A stretch of DNA of 64,000 bases from assembly GCA_963969365.1 (NCBI GenBank), contig OZ017751.1, forward strand, positions 1,178,001 to 1,242,000. Direction: 5' to 3'. This stretch comes from Asterochloris sp. CNOR1 (lineage: Eukaryota > Chlorophyta > Trebouxiophyceae > Trebouxiales > Trebouxiaceae). Numbering within the stretch: the first letter of the stretch is position 1; each line of letters opens with the position of its first letter. Below are positions 11,963 through 23,916 of the stretch, in pieces. The notes beneath the pieces were generated by a model. It saw nothing but the letters and a program-made list of their open reading frames with translations. It ran no database searches and was not told where the DNA came from. A program made the translations under genes and the position numbers.

Positions 11963-14013
11963 TCAGGACTTGATGTACAACACAAACTTGCAAGTCAAAG
12001 TAAGGACAAGCAGGCAGAGCAGGGGCAAGCCCCACGCAACATAGAAGGGTGTCAGCTTGCGCATCGCTACAAAACATCGACGCCACCCCACTTGAAATCC
12101 TTTAATGATCTTGATGTTATACTGGAACAGGATGTTGTGCTCTGCCAAAATTTCCTGGCACTGCTCCTGGGTGAGCTGTTCAGGCACAGCATTCACAGCT
12201 GTATGGAGGCGCTTCCTCAGCTCAGCCAGGTTTCCCTGCAACGGGGTACAGAGTTGGGTGGACCCACAACAGGGGCGAAAGCCCCCTGAACCTGGTGCAG
12301 CCGTCGGCAAGGCCTTAAACCTGACGCAGCTGCCATGCTCATTACAATAGCCTCAGATCGAGGAGCAGCCATCCTGGAAGCTGCAGTGCAGCTGCCATGC
12401 AGACAGCTGACCTCAAATTCAAAGGCGGCTGTCCCATGGCCATTCTCAAGCTTCATGTGCTTTCGAGCCATCCTGCGTGTTGCCTGGCCGCCAGCCGCCA
12501 TGGCTGCATGCATGCCAAAGGAGTGGGCTACCAGAAGGTACGGCTTGGTCCTGCTGACCTGCAGGCATTATAAGTGACGCCAGCTCAAGGGGTGACAGGT
12601 TGGGTGCTGTCTTGAGAGTGGGGACATGGGTCTGCCAATTGTTGAGGTGTCATGTCAGGGTGCTTGGGCTGCAGATGATGAGCCTCAGTCTACTGTGCGA
12701 TAGCAGCCTCCATGGCACTTCCACCGCCACATGTGCTCGCTGAGTTTGAACCTCGTACTGTGCGCAAAGGTGGCAGTGTGCAGCCTGCTGTGCTGGAATA
12801 TTCCAGGATGCAAGCGTTACAAGGTCTGAGACCAAGTCAGCAGGAGGATGCCCCACAGCCACAGACAGTGGCAAGATGAGTTCCTGTCTGTTGCAGCTTG
12901 AACAATGCCAAGCTGCCCGCTCGCATTACAGCAAAAGCTGCGCAGGGTCAAAATGCAGCCAGCAGCTGTGCATGCAGCCCAGCAGCAGGGTGGTCACCGT
13001 CTTCTGCAATTCAGGACTGGACACCATGCAGTGCAAAGGCTCATGTGCATGCACGCCTTCTAACGGAGCAGCAATTGTGCAGCCTGAGGCCCAAGCTGAC
13101 CTCCTCCAGCCTCATCAGATAGGCCCTCACTTCCCTGCTGGGCTTGACTGAATCTCTCCACTGTGACCTGCATGCCAAAGCACCTTTGATTGATTGTTCA
13201 AGTCATAAGTTGCATTGTCGGAAACCATGAGTCTGCCATATGACTTCATCCACATGCAACAGCTGCTAGTGGAGCAGGCTGAGCAGTAGTGTCAACCCCC
13301 ACTGCGTGACAAACAGGGCAATCTGGCAAAGACATGACCGCAGGTAGAGCGGCCTTGTGACAAGCCGGCCTATAGAGGCTGGGGCCAGGTTCAGCCTGTG
13401 GGCACCCACCCAAGGAAGTACTTGAGATCCTCCTCAAAGCGTGAGGCCCTCTCCATCTGCGGCAAGAGTTCCACGAGGCCTTGCAGCTCTGCACTGGCAA
13501 CATTTATGTTGCCGTCTGGCATGGCTGGCTCACAGCACAATGAAGTTTGCTGCAGCACTGTCAGGCTTGCAGCTGGGCCAGGTCGCACTTCTGCAAGCAG
13601 TGCCTGACAAAGACATGAACAGTCCCTGTTGAAGTTGAGCAGGCTGCTGCACACCCAACCTGGCTGCTTCTTATTTCTGCGCAGCTCCTCCTCGAGACTC
13701 CTGTAAACATGCCAGAAGCAGCCAAGTGCCAGTGCATACACCTGCAGGGGGCATCTGCACCGTCATGCCAGCACAAGGCTACAATCAAAAACTTTATGGC
13801 TCAAAGCAACAGCTCAATGATGTTCCTGCGTACCTCTGGCTGTGTGAAGGCCACCATCAGCTTTGCCACCACCAATACATTGCTGCACAGGGAAGAGGAA
13901 ATCATCAGCCATTGGCCCGTCCTGTAACGTGCCTGCAAGGACTACCTGATGGCATGGAGACCCTTGCTGCTCTCCCTGAGTTGCTGAACAAACGGCACAC
14001 GTTGGCCCGACAT
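11963..14013 (-). CDS. Heme oxygenase, animal type, tail-anchored, with altered distal helix
   Basis: Seven exons: 13946-14013, 13834-13882, 13660-13741, 13410-13488, 13101-13167, 12412-12558, 11963-12235; 254 residues, all phases closing. Family matches along the length: ESSKGLHAIS with His20 at the proximal heme-ligand position; YALALGCFWHVYRSLEEEL matching the helix that carries LYHIYVALEEE in animal enzymes; SRFEEDLKYFLG; SREVRAYLMRLEEVSRTKPYLLVAH split over two exons; and AEHNILFQYNIKIIKGF. The C-terminus (FYVAWGLPLLCLLVLTLTC) is a single membrane anchor, suggesting an ER-type enzyme rather than the plastid HY1 type; there is no transit peptide. Heme oxygenases cleave heme to biliverdin, CO and iron. 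Oddity: the distal GDLSGGQ motif is AMAAGGQ here, with Met135 where animal enzymes have the catalytic Asp. Only the second pair of glycines is kept. Activity may therefore be altered or lost. It diverges from the thioesterase gene across 290 bp. Confidence 0.9.
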
Positions 14014-14303
14014 GGCGATCTCAAGCAGGAAGTCAACTCGAATTCAGTCAAAGCCACTTCAGTCAAAGAAAGAAAGTCTTGACCTGTGTGCAGGATCTTT
14101 CATCAGCACGCCTTTGTTTCATGCTGAGCACTCGTGTGCTGCCTTGCTACTTGACACTGTTTGTGGTTTCACGACAAACCAGAGCAAGTCATAATCATCA
14201 GGCCTTTGTGAGGAACATTCCTCACCCACACAAAGTTTTGGGCAGCCAACACCGGTGCAGCTCCTGCACACAAGCCAGCAGGGCTCCTGCTACAGCTGCC
14301 TCC
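14014..14303. promoter_or_regulatory. Shared intergenic region of heme oxygenase (-) and thioesterase (+)
   Basis: 290 bp separate the two start codons of this head-to-head pair, so both promoters and 5' UTRs must lie here or overlap the first exons. A near-repeat (AATTCAGTCAAAGCCACTTC then AGTCAAAGAAAG, 14039-14077) is visible. No clear TATA box was seen. Confidence 0.55.
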
Positions 14304-16434
14304 ATGAACACATACCCCAAGCCTCTGGTGTTTGAGGCAAGCCCCCTTACCTGTGACATTGCAGCTCCAGTGGCTGGCTGCAGCAAGCCTGTCTTCTGCA
14401 GGCCAAAGGCAGCCACACAGCAACTGTATTTATCCTGCATGGTCTTGGAGACACTGCCGCTGGATGGGCAGACTTTGCACCTATGCTCCAGGCCAAACTG
14501 CCCTTTGCAAAGTTTGTGCTGCCAACAGCACCCACGGTGAGTTCTGTTTGTGTCTGCTGGCATAGCTGGTAGCAGCATCTCCACACTGTGGTTCAGCATG
14601 GTCAGCGTACCGGCTTCTGACTGGTGCTCTTGGCTTGGCCGCAGCGGCCAATCACTGTCAATGGTGGCATGCTGATGACTGGCTGGTGAGGCCCTGCAGG
14701 CTGTGCTTGACGCCCGCCATGATGTCCTCGGCTGCCCGCCGCTGCACAATCTGACCTGCTGTGGCGAGAGGCCCAGCTGACAGATGCTGCCTGTCGCCCT
14801 ACGCAGCCAGGTGCTGGCCCCAAGAAGCTGCAGACGTGGCGCACGAGGGCCAGACCTTTTTGTCAGCCACAGAACACCATGCTAGTTCCTCCACAACAGA
14901 GTGCAGGCACACCTCTGTTGAAACTAGCCGACGAGCTGTGCACACTCTGGCCGAGCCAAGTGGTGGCTGTGCTCCAAGGTGGTTGCACTTTTTGCAGGTA
15001 CGACATCACATCGCTGGACAAGATCACAGCAAAAGAGGATGTTGAGGGCGAGAGAGAAAGTGCCAAGTGAGGCCTGCCTCAGCTGTCCATGCTGGCTTCA
15101 TGTTGCAACAACACAGAATGAGGGCGCCTTTGCTGCGTCCCTGCAACAGCTGAGCAGCACCTTTCAAAGGAGCGAGCTGCACTCAGCACCTGTCCTGCTT
15201 GATGCAAGCAGGGTCTGCTGTGTTCTGCAGGTACTTAGAAGGGTTGCTGGCAGCAGAGCAGCAGGAATCAGGCATCCCACAGGAGCGGGTGAAGTTGTTT
15301 TCGCCATTAGGCTGTTCCTATTGCATGGCTGCCCTCCACTGTTCCTGCCTTTGCTATGTGTGTCTTGCCACCCGTCATGCCAGCCATTCCCAACATGTCT
15401 GTGGCGCCCCCGCATGCAAACGCCTCTCACTTCTGGCTGCGTTGTGTGCAGATGGTAGTGATGGGCTTCTCTCAGGGTGGCGCCATGGCTCTGCTCAGCC
15501 TCAGGTTCCAGTCAAAGGTTGCGGCAGTGCTGGGGCTGAGCAGCTACCTGGTGCTGGCAGAGGTTCGCTTGCCTGTACAGTTGCAGCGCAACGGGCAGTG
15601 CTGCAGGCGCATGCACACTGCCACCCACATTGCCTGAACGCTATGGCAGTGCAACAGCTCAGGCATGGCATGCAGCTGCCTTCTCACCGATGGTGCATGA
15701 AGGATTCCTGGCAGTGCAGCAGCAAGGCTCAGCACTGTGCTCAACGCTGTATCCTGGCTTCATGCTGTGCCTGGCCATCTGCTCCCTGTGCTCTGCGTGG
15801 TTGCGGGCGCAGACGGAGGACCGGCAGCTGACCTCTGCCACCAGGTCCTGCAGTGACCTCCGGCCCGTGGATCATGCTGCAGGACCCCCCACTCGTGTCA
15901 GACGCCAACAAGCGGACCCCATTGCTCATGTGCCACGGGGACGCGGATCAAGTAGTGAGGCCCGACATCATGCTGACAGCCCTTGCCACGCTTGTTTGTC
16001 AACATGAGCTGCAAGGCTCATGGCCAGCACCAAGACAGGGGCTGGAAGGTCAAGCTGCAAAGCTTGATCGGCCTTGAGGGGCTGTTTCCAAGGACCAGGA
16101 CTGCTGCTGAAGTGCAGCTGCGCGTTCGCCTCAAGCCTGTGGTTGCAAGTGTTGACCCTGCCCTCCTGCCGCAGGTGAAATACGAATATGGCAAGGCCAG
16201 TTTCGAGAAGCTGAAGGCTGCGGGAGCCAATGCAGACTTCAGAACCTACAAATACCTGCAGCATGGTGTCGACCCGCAAGAGGTGCAGGTAGGCTAAGTG
16301 TGTGTGTGTACACATTGCCCTGGCTGCACCAGCCAAGAGGCCTCTTATCTTGATCAGGTGCCAGCAACAATAAATGTTGGGTTCCCCTGCAGGACGTCAC
16401 GGCATTCTTGGTCAAGCATTTGCCCAAGAAGTGA
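14304..16434 (+). CDS. Acyl-protein thioesterase / lysophospholipase-like carboxylesterase
   Basis: Nine exons: 14304-14336, 14402-14536, 14645-14685, 14998-15066, 15231-15288, 15452-15562, 15883-15954, 16175-16288, 16393-16434; 224 residues, the usual size for APT1/2. Family landmarks in order: YPKPLVFEAKGSHTATV, the oxyanion-side HGLGDTAAGW, LPTAPTRPITVNGGM, WYDITSLD, the nucleophile elbow GFSQGG (Ser119), LLMCHGDADQVV (Asp171) and YLQHGVDPQEV (His203). The triad is complete. The family removes palmitoyl groups from S-acylated proteins and cleaves lysophospholipids in the cytosol. The first intron uses a GC donor (TTTGAG|GCAAGC, 14337) ending in CTGCAG; accepting it makes the joined sequence match the family exactly. 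The start at 14304 is the first ATG in frame with that exon. Confidence 0.93.
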
Positions 16435-16686
16435 ATGGGTAGCTAGCTCTGAGTCTCCAGCTGACGCCATACATATGGCTGCTCTTTTTTCCGGACCGAT
16501 ACGGTCTTGCGCACAGGCAGCCCCACAAGCCTGTTGCATGCACGCTTTTGATAATGGTGAAGGGATCCCAGCCCAGGTGCTGGTTGAGTTTATAGGAGCT
16601 CACTGAGACATGCACTGCAGCAGCTTAAGCTGAATATATGTATTCCGCTTTACTTTCTGCCGCCTGCTACGCTGCAGACTCTTGCC

Positions 16687-18224
16687 ATGGACGTCTCAAG
16701 CGATGTAAGGTCATCTGCTCAGTCATTTCAGGTGGGGCCAGGGTCTTTGCATGTGCTCTCCAGTTCTTATCCGTACACAGAGACTTGAGACCTTGCTGCT
16801 GGCTGCAGGATGCGTTGGATAATCTTGAGAGCAACCTGAAGCCATTCCTGAACAAAGCTCCCAGAGAGCTGGAGCAGAATGTGAGCCTGCAGTCTGCTAC
16901 CATAAAATCCAGGGTGCATGAAGGGTCAAGTCTGCTCCTGCCGACAGAGTGCCCTGCCTCCCTGCAGCTTTCAGCCCTGGAGCGTGCAGAGCTGCATGGC
17001 GTGCTGGCGGAAGCCCATGCTGCACTGTTTGCCATGTACCTTCAGGCACAGGGGGCCAACCCTGAGGACCACCCCTTTGCCAAGGAAAAGGTGAGCAGCC
17101 AGAGCTGCCACAGCATCCTGGAGCACACCGTTGCACTCCTCAGTGCAAACGCAGAATGAGTTGCTGAAACCAGTGACTGCCGGTGTCGATTCTGCAGCTT
17201 TCCAATGCAGAGATGCATGCCAGAGCTCATGGCTGCTGGCAGCCTGGGCAGTCACTCAGCATCTTGCTTGAGCCACAATGCACACTGTGCTCAGCCCGAC
17301 AGCCTAGGTGGAAAGTGATTGCCTCATCACAAGAGACATGCGACTCCAAAGCAGGCATCTGAAGTTCTCCTCCAAGGTTGTCATGCAGCCTGTGTGCTGC
17401 ACAGGCAAGAGTCTCGCACAGGCAGGCAAGAGTCTCGCACAACAGATTGGGGGGCAGCAATGCTGCATCTTCCTTGGCCTTGCAGGCCAATGCAATAATG
17501 ACTGCAGAGCATGCTGGTTTGCCTTGGCCCCTGGTGCTCAGGCTCCTGTCCGGCAGAATGCTGCAACCCCCTGGTTGGCATTGCAGGCCCACGTGGAAAA
17601 GTTTTTGCGCAAGGTCAAGAAGGTGGCCCACGAGAAGGAGCTGAAGGAGGCGCAGCGGGTGACAGAGGTCAACGTGGGCGCTGCCAACAGGTTCATCAGC
17701 CATGCCCTGCCCGACCTGTCCAAGGCGCAGAAGCGTCAGCTGCGCGAGGTGAGGTGCTGCTCTCCGCTGCGGCCTTTACAGTGCTCCAGCCATGTGCTGG
17801 TCAGACCTGCCCTGAGGGGGGCAGGCCTTGACCAACCTTGCTGCCTCAACCTTCACAGCTTCCTGGAGCGCTGCCCTGCGGTAGGAGCCAGTGACAGGCA
17901 TCTGCTAAAATCATCTGCCTTCTTTGCTGCTCCCCTGTTGTCATCTCTTTGGCGTCAGCCTCTCACCCTGCAGCTGTGCCTCCCTGTAGGCTGTCAAATA
18001 GCGTCACAGGCTGCGCAGCGCCAGTCAGGCCCTCAAATTGTACTAACCCATACATGCAGGCTGGGAAGGAGCGTGACAGGCTGCATGAGGAGAAGGTTGG
18101 CAAAGCTAGGAAGGGCAGTGCTGCAGACAGCCCCCAAGCAGTTGGCAGCACCAATGTGGCCCAAAAGGCTGAGGCGTTCCTGGCCTCCTTCATGACAGAC
18201 GTAGGGGCAGACCGGCAGCTGTGA
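16687..18224 (+). CDS. C1D/Lrp1 (Rrp47) nuclear exosome cofactor, Sas10/C1D family
   Basis: Exons 16687-16704, 16809-16880, 16968-17090, 17587-17748 and 18060-18224, all phase 0; 179 residues. It begins MDVSSDALDNLESNL. The C1D core shows a helical N-terminus (LKPFLNKAPRELEQN), then LFAMYLQAQGANPEDHP and VEKFLRKVKKVAHEK, followed by NVGAANRFISHALPDL, equivalent to the DRGAASRFV segment of the family. The C-terminus is basic (GKERDRLHEEKVGKARKG). C1D/Lrp1 proteins dock on the Rrp6 exosome subunit and assist 3' processing of snoRNA and 5.8S rRNA in the nucleus. The first exon codes only six residues. Introns 3 and 4 contain decayed copies of the following exon starts (17486 and 17990). Confidence 0.88.
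17400..17441. repeat. Short intronic direct repeat
   Basis: GCAAGAGTCTCGCACA occurs twice back to back with an AGGCAG spacer inside the third C1D intron. Confidence 0.8.
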
Positions 18225-18679
18225 GCGCGGGAGAGGTGGCAGTGCACAATGTTTTGCAGGAGGAGTGCCCATGAGGTCACAAGCTCAGCAACATGGATTG
18301 GCAGCTGGCTGTCCCTGCCACTGGAAGAAGAGGTGCAAGATGGACCTGGCCTCACAATCCTTCAAGGCAGGCCATCTGCAATTTGTTGATTTTGCCTGGC
18401 TGCCCAGCTTGAGAAGGCAGCAGCATCAGGCATGAGCACGCCTCAGGTTACAAAGGCTTGCCATGTGCCATGAAGTCTTGAAACCAATGAAAGGGAACGT
18501 GCACTGGTGAAACTTTGACATTGGGCCGTTTTCCACAAGGCCAAGCAATGGTCTGGAGGTCGCACAAGAGCTTGTTTGTGAAGCACGGACATGATCATTT
18601 GAAGGCAGCAGGGCTTCATAGGGCCTGATGCTTGAGGGAACTGAATCACCCCTGTAATTACTGATAAGCCAGATCTGGC
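18225..18679. other. Convergent intergenic region, no gene seen
   Basis: 455 bp between the ends of the C1D gene (+) and the beta-helix gene (-). It must hold both 3' UTRs. A TGTAA pentamer, the usual chlorophyte polyadenylation signal, lies near 18653 on the + strand, far from the C1D stop. Nothing else recognisable. Confidence 0.6.
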
Positions 18680-21600
18680 TTAGCGGCTGCCTGCACTGAT
18701 CATGCTGGAAGCATGCGGAGCAGGGCCAGAAGAAGACCTGACAACACCCCCGTTGCTGCTGCCAATTTGGGTGCTGTTGCTAGTGGCAGGAGACGCCTCT
18801 TCATTTGCTGGGGACTCTTCAGCGTTGGAGCTGGCTGTGTTGCTGTAGACGGACGAGCCAGCAGTGCTGGTGCCTGAGGAGAACATGACGTGGGTGAAGG
18901 TTGTCTGCAAGCAGTGGCAGGACAGGTCCTGTCAGGTTGCTTGCAAGATGTTTTGGAGGTAGAGTAAAGCACTTTTAACACATCCCTTTCCCACGAACCA
19001 CTTGTAGCCGTCAATATCACTTCACGGTGAGTGGCAGGCTGTTGCTGACCTGAGAGCCATTCTCCAAGATGTCAGCTCCCTCCTGACGCGCTGTGTTGTT
19101 GCTCTGCACTGAGCAGGGCGCTCTCAGCGTCTGAAGCCCTGTGCATGGCACACTGCTTTGCAGCTTATGCAGACTCTTGGTGCAGCAGCTCACCATGTTG
19201 ACATCAGACAGCCCCGCTGCCAACACATTGTTCTGCACAGCTTAGAAGACTTGTCAGTAACTGCCGGGTGACCTACGACTGCAATCTTGATTGTGCACAA
19301 GCAAGCACATAGCTGCTGCAGCACCACCTGCCCTTGCAGAAGCGATGAGGATGCATTTCAAACACTTTGTGCTGCTATCAAGGACTGTCAGACGCCAGGC
19401 GGTCCACTTGGGCACCCTGCACCTCATAGATCGCCCCGCCGCTCAGAGCCCCATTTGCTGTCAGATCACTCGTGTTGATGGTGAGACGCCCAGCGTTTTC
19501 CCATATGGCGCCTCCCAGGCTGGCACTGTTCTGCTGAAACAGCGAATCTGAGATGACACCTCCCGAGCTGGTGCTGAAGAGCGCGCCGCCACTGCAGGTT
19601 GCATGCTGATTGCCATCAGAGACCAACAGCACCAGCGGCTTTGGCAAAATTCAACAGCAGGGGGCTGTGCAAAGCCTGGTGGAACGGACAATGCAGAAGT
19701 GCTGCCTGTGTGCAGCTGAAGTGGATGCTCTGGAATTCGGCCACTTCAGATGCCCACGCAAAGTTCAGCTGCAGTAACCTGTTAGCATTCAGGACCAGCC
19801 TGCAGACAGCAGGCTTCTGCAGCTGCACCCTGCAGCCACATGCAAGTGGGCCTGCCAGCCATGATAAGAGCAGGACAGCTTGCCTGGTCCCTGCCCGATT
19901 AGCGGTGAAGGTAGCGCTGGTGATGTCGCCCTGGAAACTGGTCTGCAGAATGCCCCCGCCGTTGCGCACTGCTGTGTTGTTCCTCAGCGTGACGCGTAGA
20001 AGGGGCATGCTGCCCTGATTGAAGTATATGCCTCCCTGCAGGGACACCCTACAGGGTTGCTGCATACTCAGTGGAGCAACTGGCAGCGTGCAGCAATTAA
20101 GCCTGCAGGCGCGCAGGGCCCTTGCAAGATGGCACCAGAGCAGATGCTGTCTGAGGGAGACGGGGGCCATGCTGGGCTTCAGAGAGGCTTGTCTTGGGCC
20201 TTTGCCCCGTCATCAGAACAGACCGCCCTGCAGAGGGACGGACATGCAGTGCTGCCCTGAGTGAGGGACCCCAGTAGTAGAGCTGCAAGCGCTCCTGTAA
20301 ATTCCCGCTCAGAGAGAAGGGACAAAGAAGGAACTGCAGAGAGCCACAAGGAGTAAGGCAGCTGCCCTACAGAGTGCTTGCTCTACATGGTGGGTCCCCC
20401 AACTGCTCAGCTGCATGCAATCTGGCTGCAAAGTTGTCCTGGGAGGGCTTCACTGCAACCACATGTGGGACGGGGCCCAATGCAGGGATCAGGTGCGTGT
20501 GCATGGCGCCTGGCCCCTGCCAAGTCAGTCAAACAGCTGCAGCATGTCCCATCTGGGTAGCATGCGCAATTATGAGCAGCTGGCTCACTTCTCATGCAGA
20601 TGTCTACAGAGTGACTGCATCCCAGGTGCTGCTGCTTGGCAACCTGTGCCTGGCAGCGCCTGCTGACCCACTTCAAAGCGCCACAGCCACGCCGGGTGAC
20701 CTGCTCACCCCATCATTGCCTTGATTGCTGATCAGAACAATGTCAGTCATATTTCCAGTGGCAGCAGAGTGGAAGACGCCTCCTCCCTGGGTGCTGGCGG
20801 TGTTGCTGGTGAAGTTCACGTTCTGGAAGGAGGCCTGCACGCCGTTCTCTGCAGGCAGGCAGCTGGCAACTTAGGCAAACCATGGTGCTTGTGCTGGGCT
20901 GCCTGATGTCCTGAATACTGCCAGCAGGTTGGCCCACACTGACAAGGGACGAGTAGGCTGCGGCAGCCTCAAAGCTATGCTGTTGAGAATTCTGGCGGCT
21001 GCTCAATGTGGACATGGTGGTCATGATCTCTTGAGACGGCAGGTCCCTTGTTGGCTGTCTTTGTGGCTAGCAAAGGGTCATAGGCAAAGCTACAGACAAG
21101 CAAAGGCAAGTGGAGCACACTGAGATCCCAGATCATGCTGGCTGCTGGACCCAGCAGCCATGCGCAGCGGGTGAAGCATGATGCACAGAGCTGCATAGCA
21201 CCTCTCCTCAGACTGGTGGATGTCCAGCACACCCAGCACACGTGTCCTGAGCAAAGTGTATAAGGCACACCTGTGGCAATGCCTCCCCCAGACTGCCCAG
21301 CTGAATTTCCTGTGAAAGTGGAGTTTGTGAGGTTCAGCGGCCCGACAGCAGCATACAGGCCGCCGCCTGCATGTGCAGGAATTGAGGCATGGCTGAGTCT
21401 GTGCTGCACATGTTGTTTGGCAGCCGTGTGCATACAGCGGCCAGCTTTGTGTCAGGCACAGCAGAAACGCAAACTGGCAGGCTGATGTTGTATCATGGTA
21501 GCTGTATCTATGCAGCTCCAGCAGTTTGTCACAAGCTTGCCAGGTATCAGCTAGGGCACAGCAAACCTGTAGCAAGATGTGACAGACAGCATGCCCCTAC

Positions 21601-23723
21601 CAGTCCGCGTGTCCCTGCCCTTCTGTGGGCAGGCGTGACGGGGTCACGCACCTGTGTTGCGGGCGCTGTTGGTGTTCAGAGTGGCCCCAGTCAGGGTCAG
21701 GCTAGAATTGGCCATGTATATGCCACCACCACGGGAAGCCTGGTTGTCCACCAAAGTGGCATTAGTCAATCTGGCTGTGCTGTCGGCGGCGATAGCGATG
21801 GCGCCACCTTGTCCATTGGGGTTGGTGTTACCAGTGAAGTTGGTGCCCTGTACATGAGCATCGAGTCCCTGAACACCAAGCTATGGTGGGCATCAAGCTT
21901 TGAGCTACCACTACAATGGTCAGCAAGCTCAAGTGATGCATGGCTGTGCACAACATGCACATTCGGACTGCAGTGGCAGCAAGAGGCTGCAGCACGTACT
22001 TGCCATGTATTGAGCAGGGCAGCCCTGCCTGGACCACCAGCACTCTGCCCACCCAGGCTGCAGTGGCTTGCCCAGGGGTGCAAGTTGTCAATGCTTGTGT
22101 CCCAGGCTGACGGGCTGCCTTTCGGAACAAAGGGGAGTGGCCTGCGCAGCTTTGTGCAATGCTGGTACATGGACTTTCCTGCAAAATCTCAGGGTGACTT
22201 GCCTGGACAAGGAAGCCGCTGCCGCCGCTGACAAGCACTGCCCCAGCACTGCGGAGGGCAACAGTCAGAAGTAGTGCATCAATAGTGCATAAGCGCATAT
22301 CGTCACGAAGAGATTTACATCTCGAGACAGCAGCAGAACAATTCAGTCAAGACGCTATATAGGATGAGCATAGAGATGCATAAGCTGAACATGGGTGAGG
22401 CATATCTCAAACACATGATGCAGGACGGCAGCAATACCAGCACCCTGCGCTGGGCTGCTCCGTCAATGGTCACCTGCCGCCGGTGTTGTTGACAAACACA
22501 CTGTCAGTGATGAGCGCTGCAGCTTGGTCCTCCAGATCAAGCGCCCCTGCATGTGCAGCGTGCGGCAGTGTGCTGCATGCCAAGCCGCACTGGAGCAGCT
22601 GTCCTGCACAAAACCATGCTGGTGCGCTGTGGCGTTGGCCACGCAGTTCCATGAGGGTGACCGAGCTGCTGCTCCTGCTCCAGTGCTGCTGCATCATGTG
22701 GCATGTCCCCAGCTGCATGGGGAGGTATCACTGCAGAAACCTTTGGCCTACCTGCCTGTGCTCCAGCATTCGAGGTGAAATTGGCTTGCTGAATCCTGGA
22801 TGACAGGCAGAACAGCACACATCACACAGGCACGTATAAGTCAGTATCGGCAGGGACAGCTGAGCAGACCTGATGGTGCTGTTGCTGAACAGGAAGCTGC
22901 CTGACAACGCTGTGAAGTTGCTGGAATCGATGGACAGAGGGTATGGAAGGTCTGCAGGAGGTGATCAGGCGCTTAGACAACCTGGAAGGGCAGCCTCAGC
23001 CCAACAAGGACCGCCGCGGCTCCCAGCAAACGCACCTGCTATAGTCAACAGCGCACCAAAATCTGCAGGCAAGCAGGCAGGCATTAGGCAAGAGTGCCTG
23101 TGTGGCATGAGCTGTCACAGCACCTGCCAAGAGGCCAGAGCACTGAGGCCATGTCAAGCCACAAGGTCACTATCAGAGGCATCCCAGAGCACAAGCATCG
23201 AAGGGTGTGCTGGCCCTCAGCGGCCCCTGCTGCGAACAGCCATGCAGAACACATGCAGTGCGTCACGCACCGCTGACTGCCTGCGTGAAGGTCACGCCAG
23301 TGAATCCAGGGGCAAAGCTGCTGAGGGACCCAGACCCAGAGATAGGAACAGGTGCCTGGGGCCCCGTGCAGCTGACATTGGCGGTCTGCACAGAGATGTC
23401 AGACAGGGCGCCTGCAACACAACAGGCAGCCTTGATTGCAGCTGCAGGCTAGTGGGAGCAACCTTGATCGATCTACAGGCTGCAAGACTGCCTCATACAT
23501 GCACAGACACGCCTCAGGCTGGCAGTGCCACCCCATTGAGTGCCAGGTGGCCACTGGCAAGAGCTGTCTGAGCAGTTGATCACGAGGCACCCACTGAACA
23601 TGCAGTATGCCCTGGCTCACCCACGATGTTCATGCTGCAGGATGTCTGAAAGTTAACTGTGCCCTGGGCCCTGCAGTAGGCAGCTGCAGATGCCAGGAGG
23701 GCTGCTGCCAGCCACGGTACCAT
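18680..23723 (-). CDS. Secreted right-handed beta-helix repeat protein (polymorphic-membrane-protein-like)
   Basis: Fifteen exons: 23621-23723, 23271-23411, 23036-23062, 22870-22951, 22752-22795, 22474-22546, 22203-22248, 21652-21868, 21271-21366, 20709-20848, 19884-20035, 19423-19591, 19194-19232, 19050-19103, 18680-18904; 535 residues, phases consistent throughout. The N-terminus MVPWLAAALLASAAAYCRAQG is a signal peptide with probable cleavage after CRA. The body repeats the GGxI/FxxN pattern of parallel beta-helices: GQGGAIAIAADS, RGGGIYMANS, QSGGGIATG, TQGGGVFHSA, RNGGGILQTS, LGGAIWENAG and SGGAIYEVQG, each followed by TNFTxN- or TFTxN-type turns with many N-glycosylation sites. The tail is Ser/Asn-rich without a membrane anchor. 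Such proteins are cell-wall, adhesion or carbohydrate-active; the function here is unknown. Exons 7 and 11 end in GC donors (22202, 19883). Confidence 0.85.
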
Positions 23724-23916
23724 TGTGCCTCAGATCAGGGATGCCCTGTAGTCTTCTGGACAGCTGCAGATCTCTTGACTGCCTTATGGGCAAGATACAA
23801 GTTGGCAGCAAGCTCAAATGCTGAGTGAAGATGAGGGTTGTTGTGCCTCCCAAGAAAGTGGTGGGAGTGATTTTGCAGGTGATATATATTTATTATTATA
23901 AGAGGCAGACAGGAAG

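Noticed and set aside
14222-14749. Minus-strand frame resembling a small membrane protein
   Set aside because: It is the antisense of thioesterase exons 1-3, whose splice phases and HGLGDT motif are decisive.
17308-18195. 295-codon plus-strand frame over C1D exons 4 and 5
   Set aside because: A different frame from the C1D reading in both exons; it crosses clear introns and contains no domain.
18640-18680. TGTAA as the C1D polyadenylation signal
   Set aside because: It lies about 430 bp after the C1D stop and no transcript supports it; other genes here also lack an obvious nearby TGTAA.
22873-23571. 232-codon plus-strand frame
   Set aside because: Antisense to beta-helix exons 2-4, which have consistent phases and N-glycosylation-type motifs.
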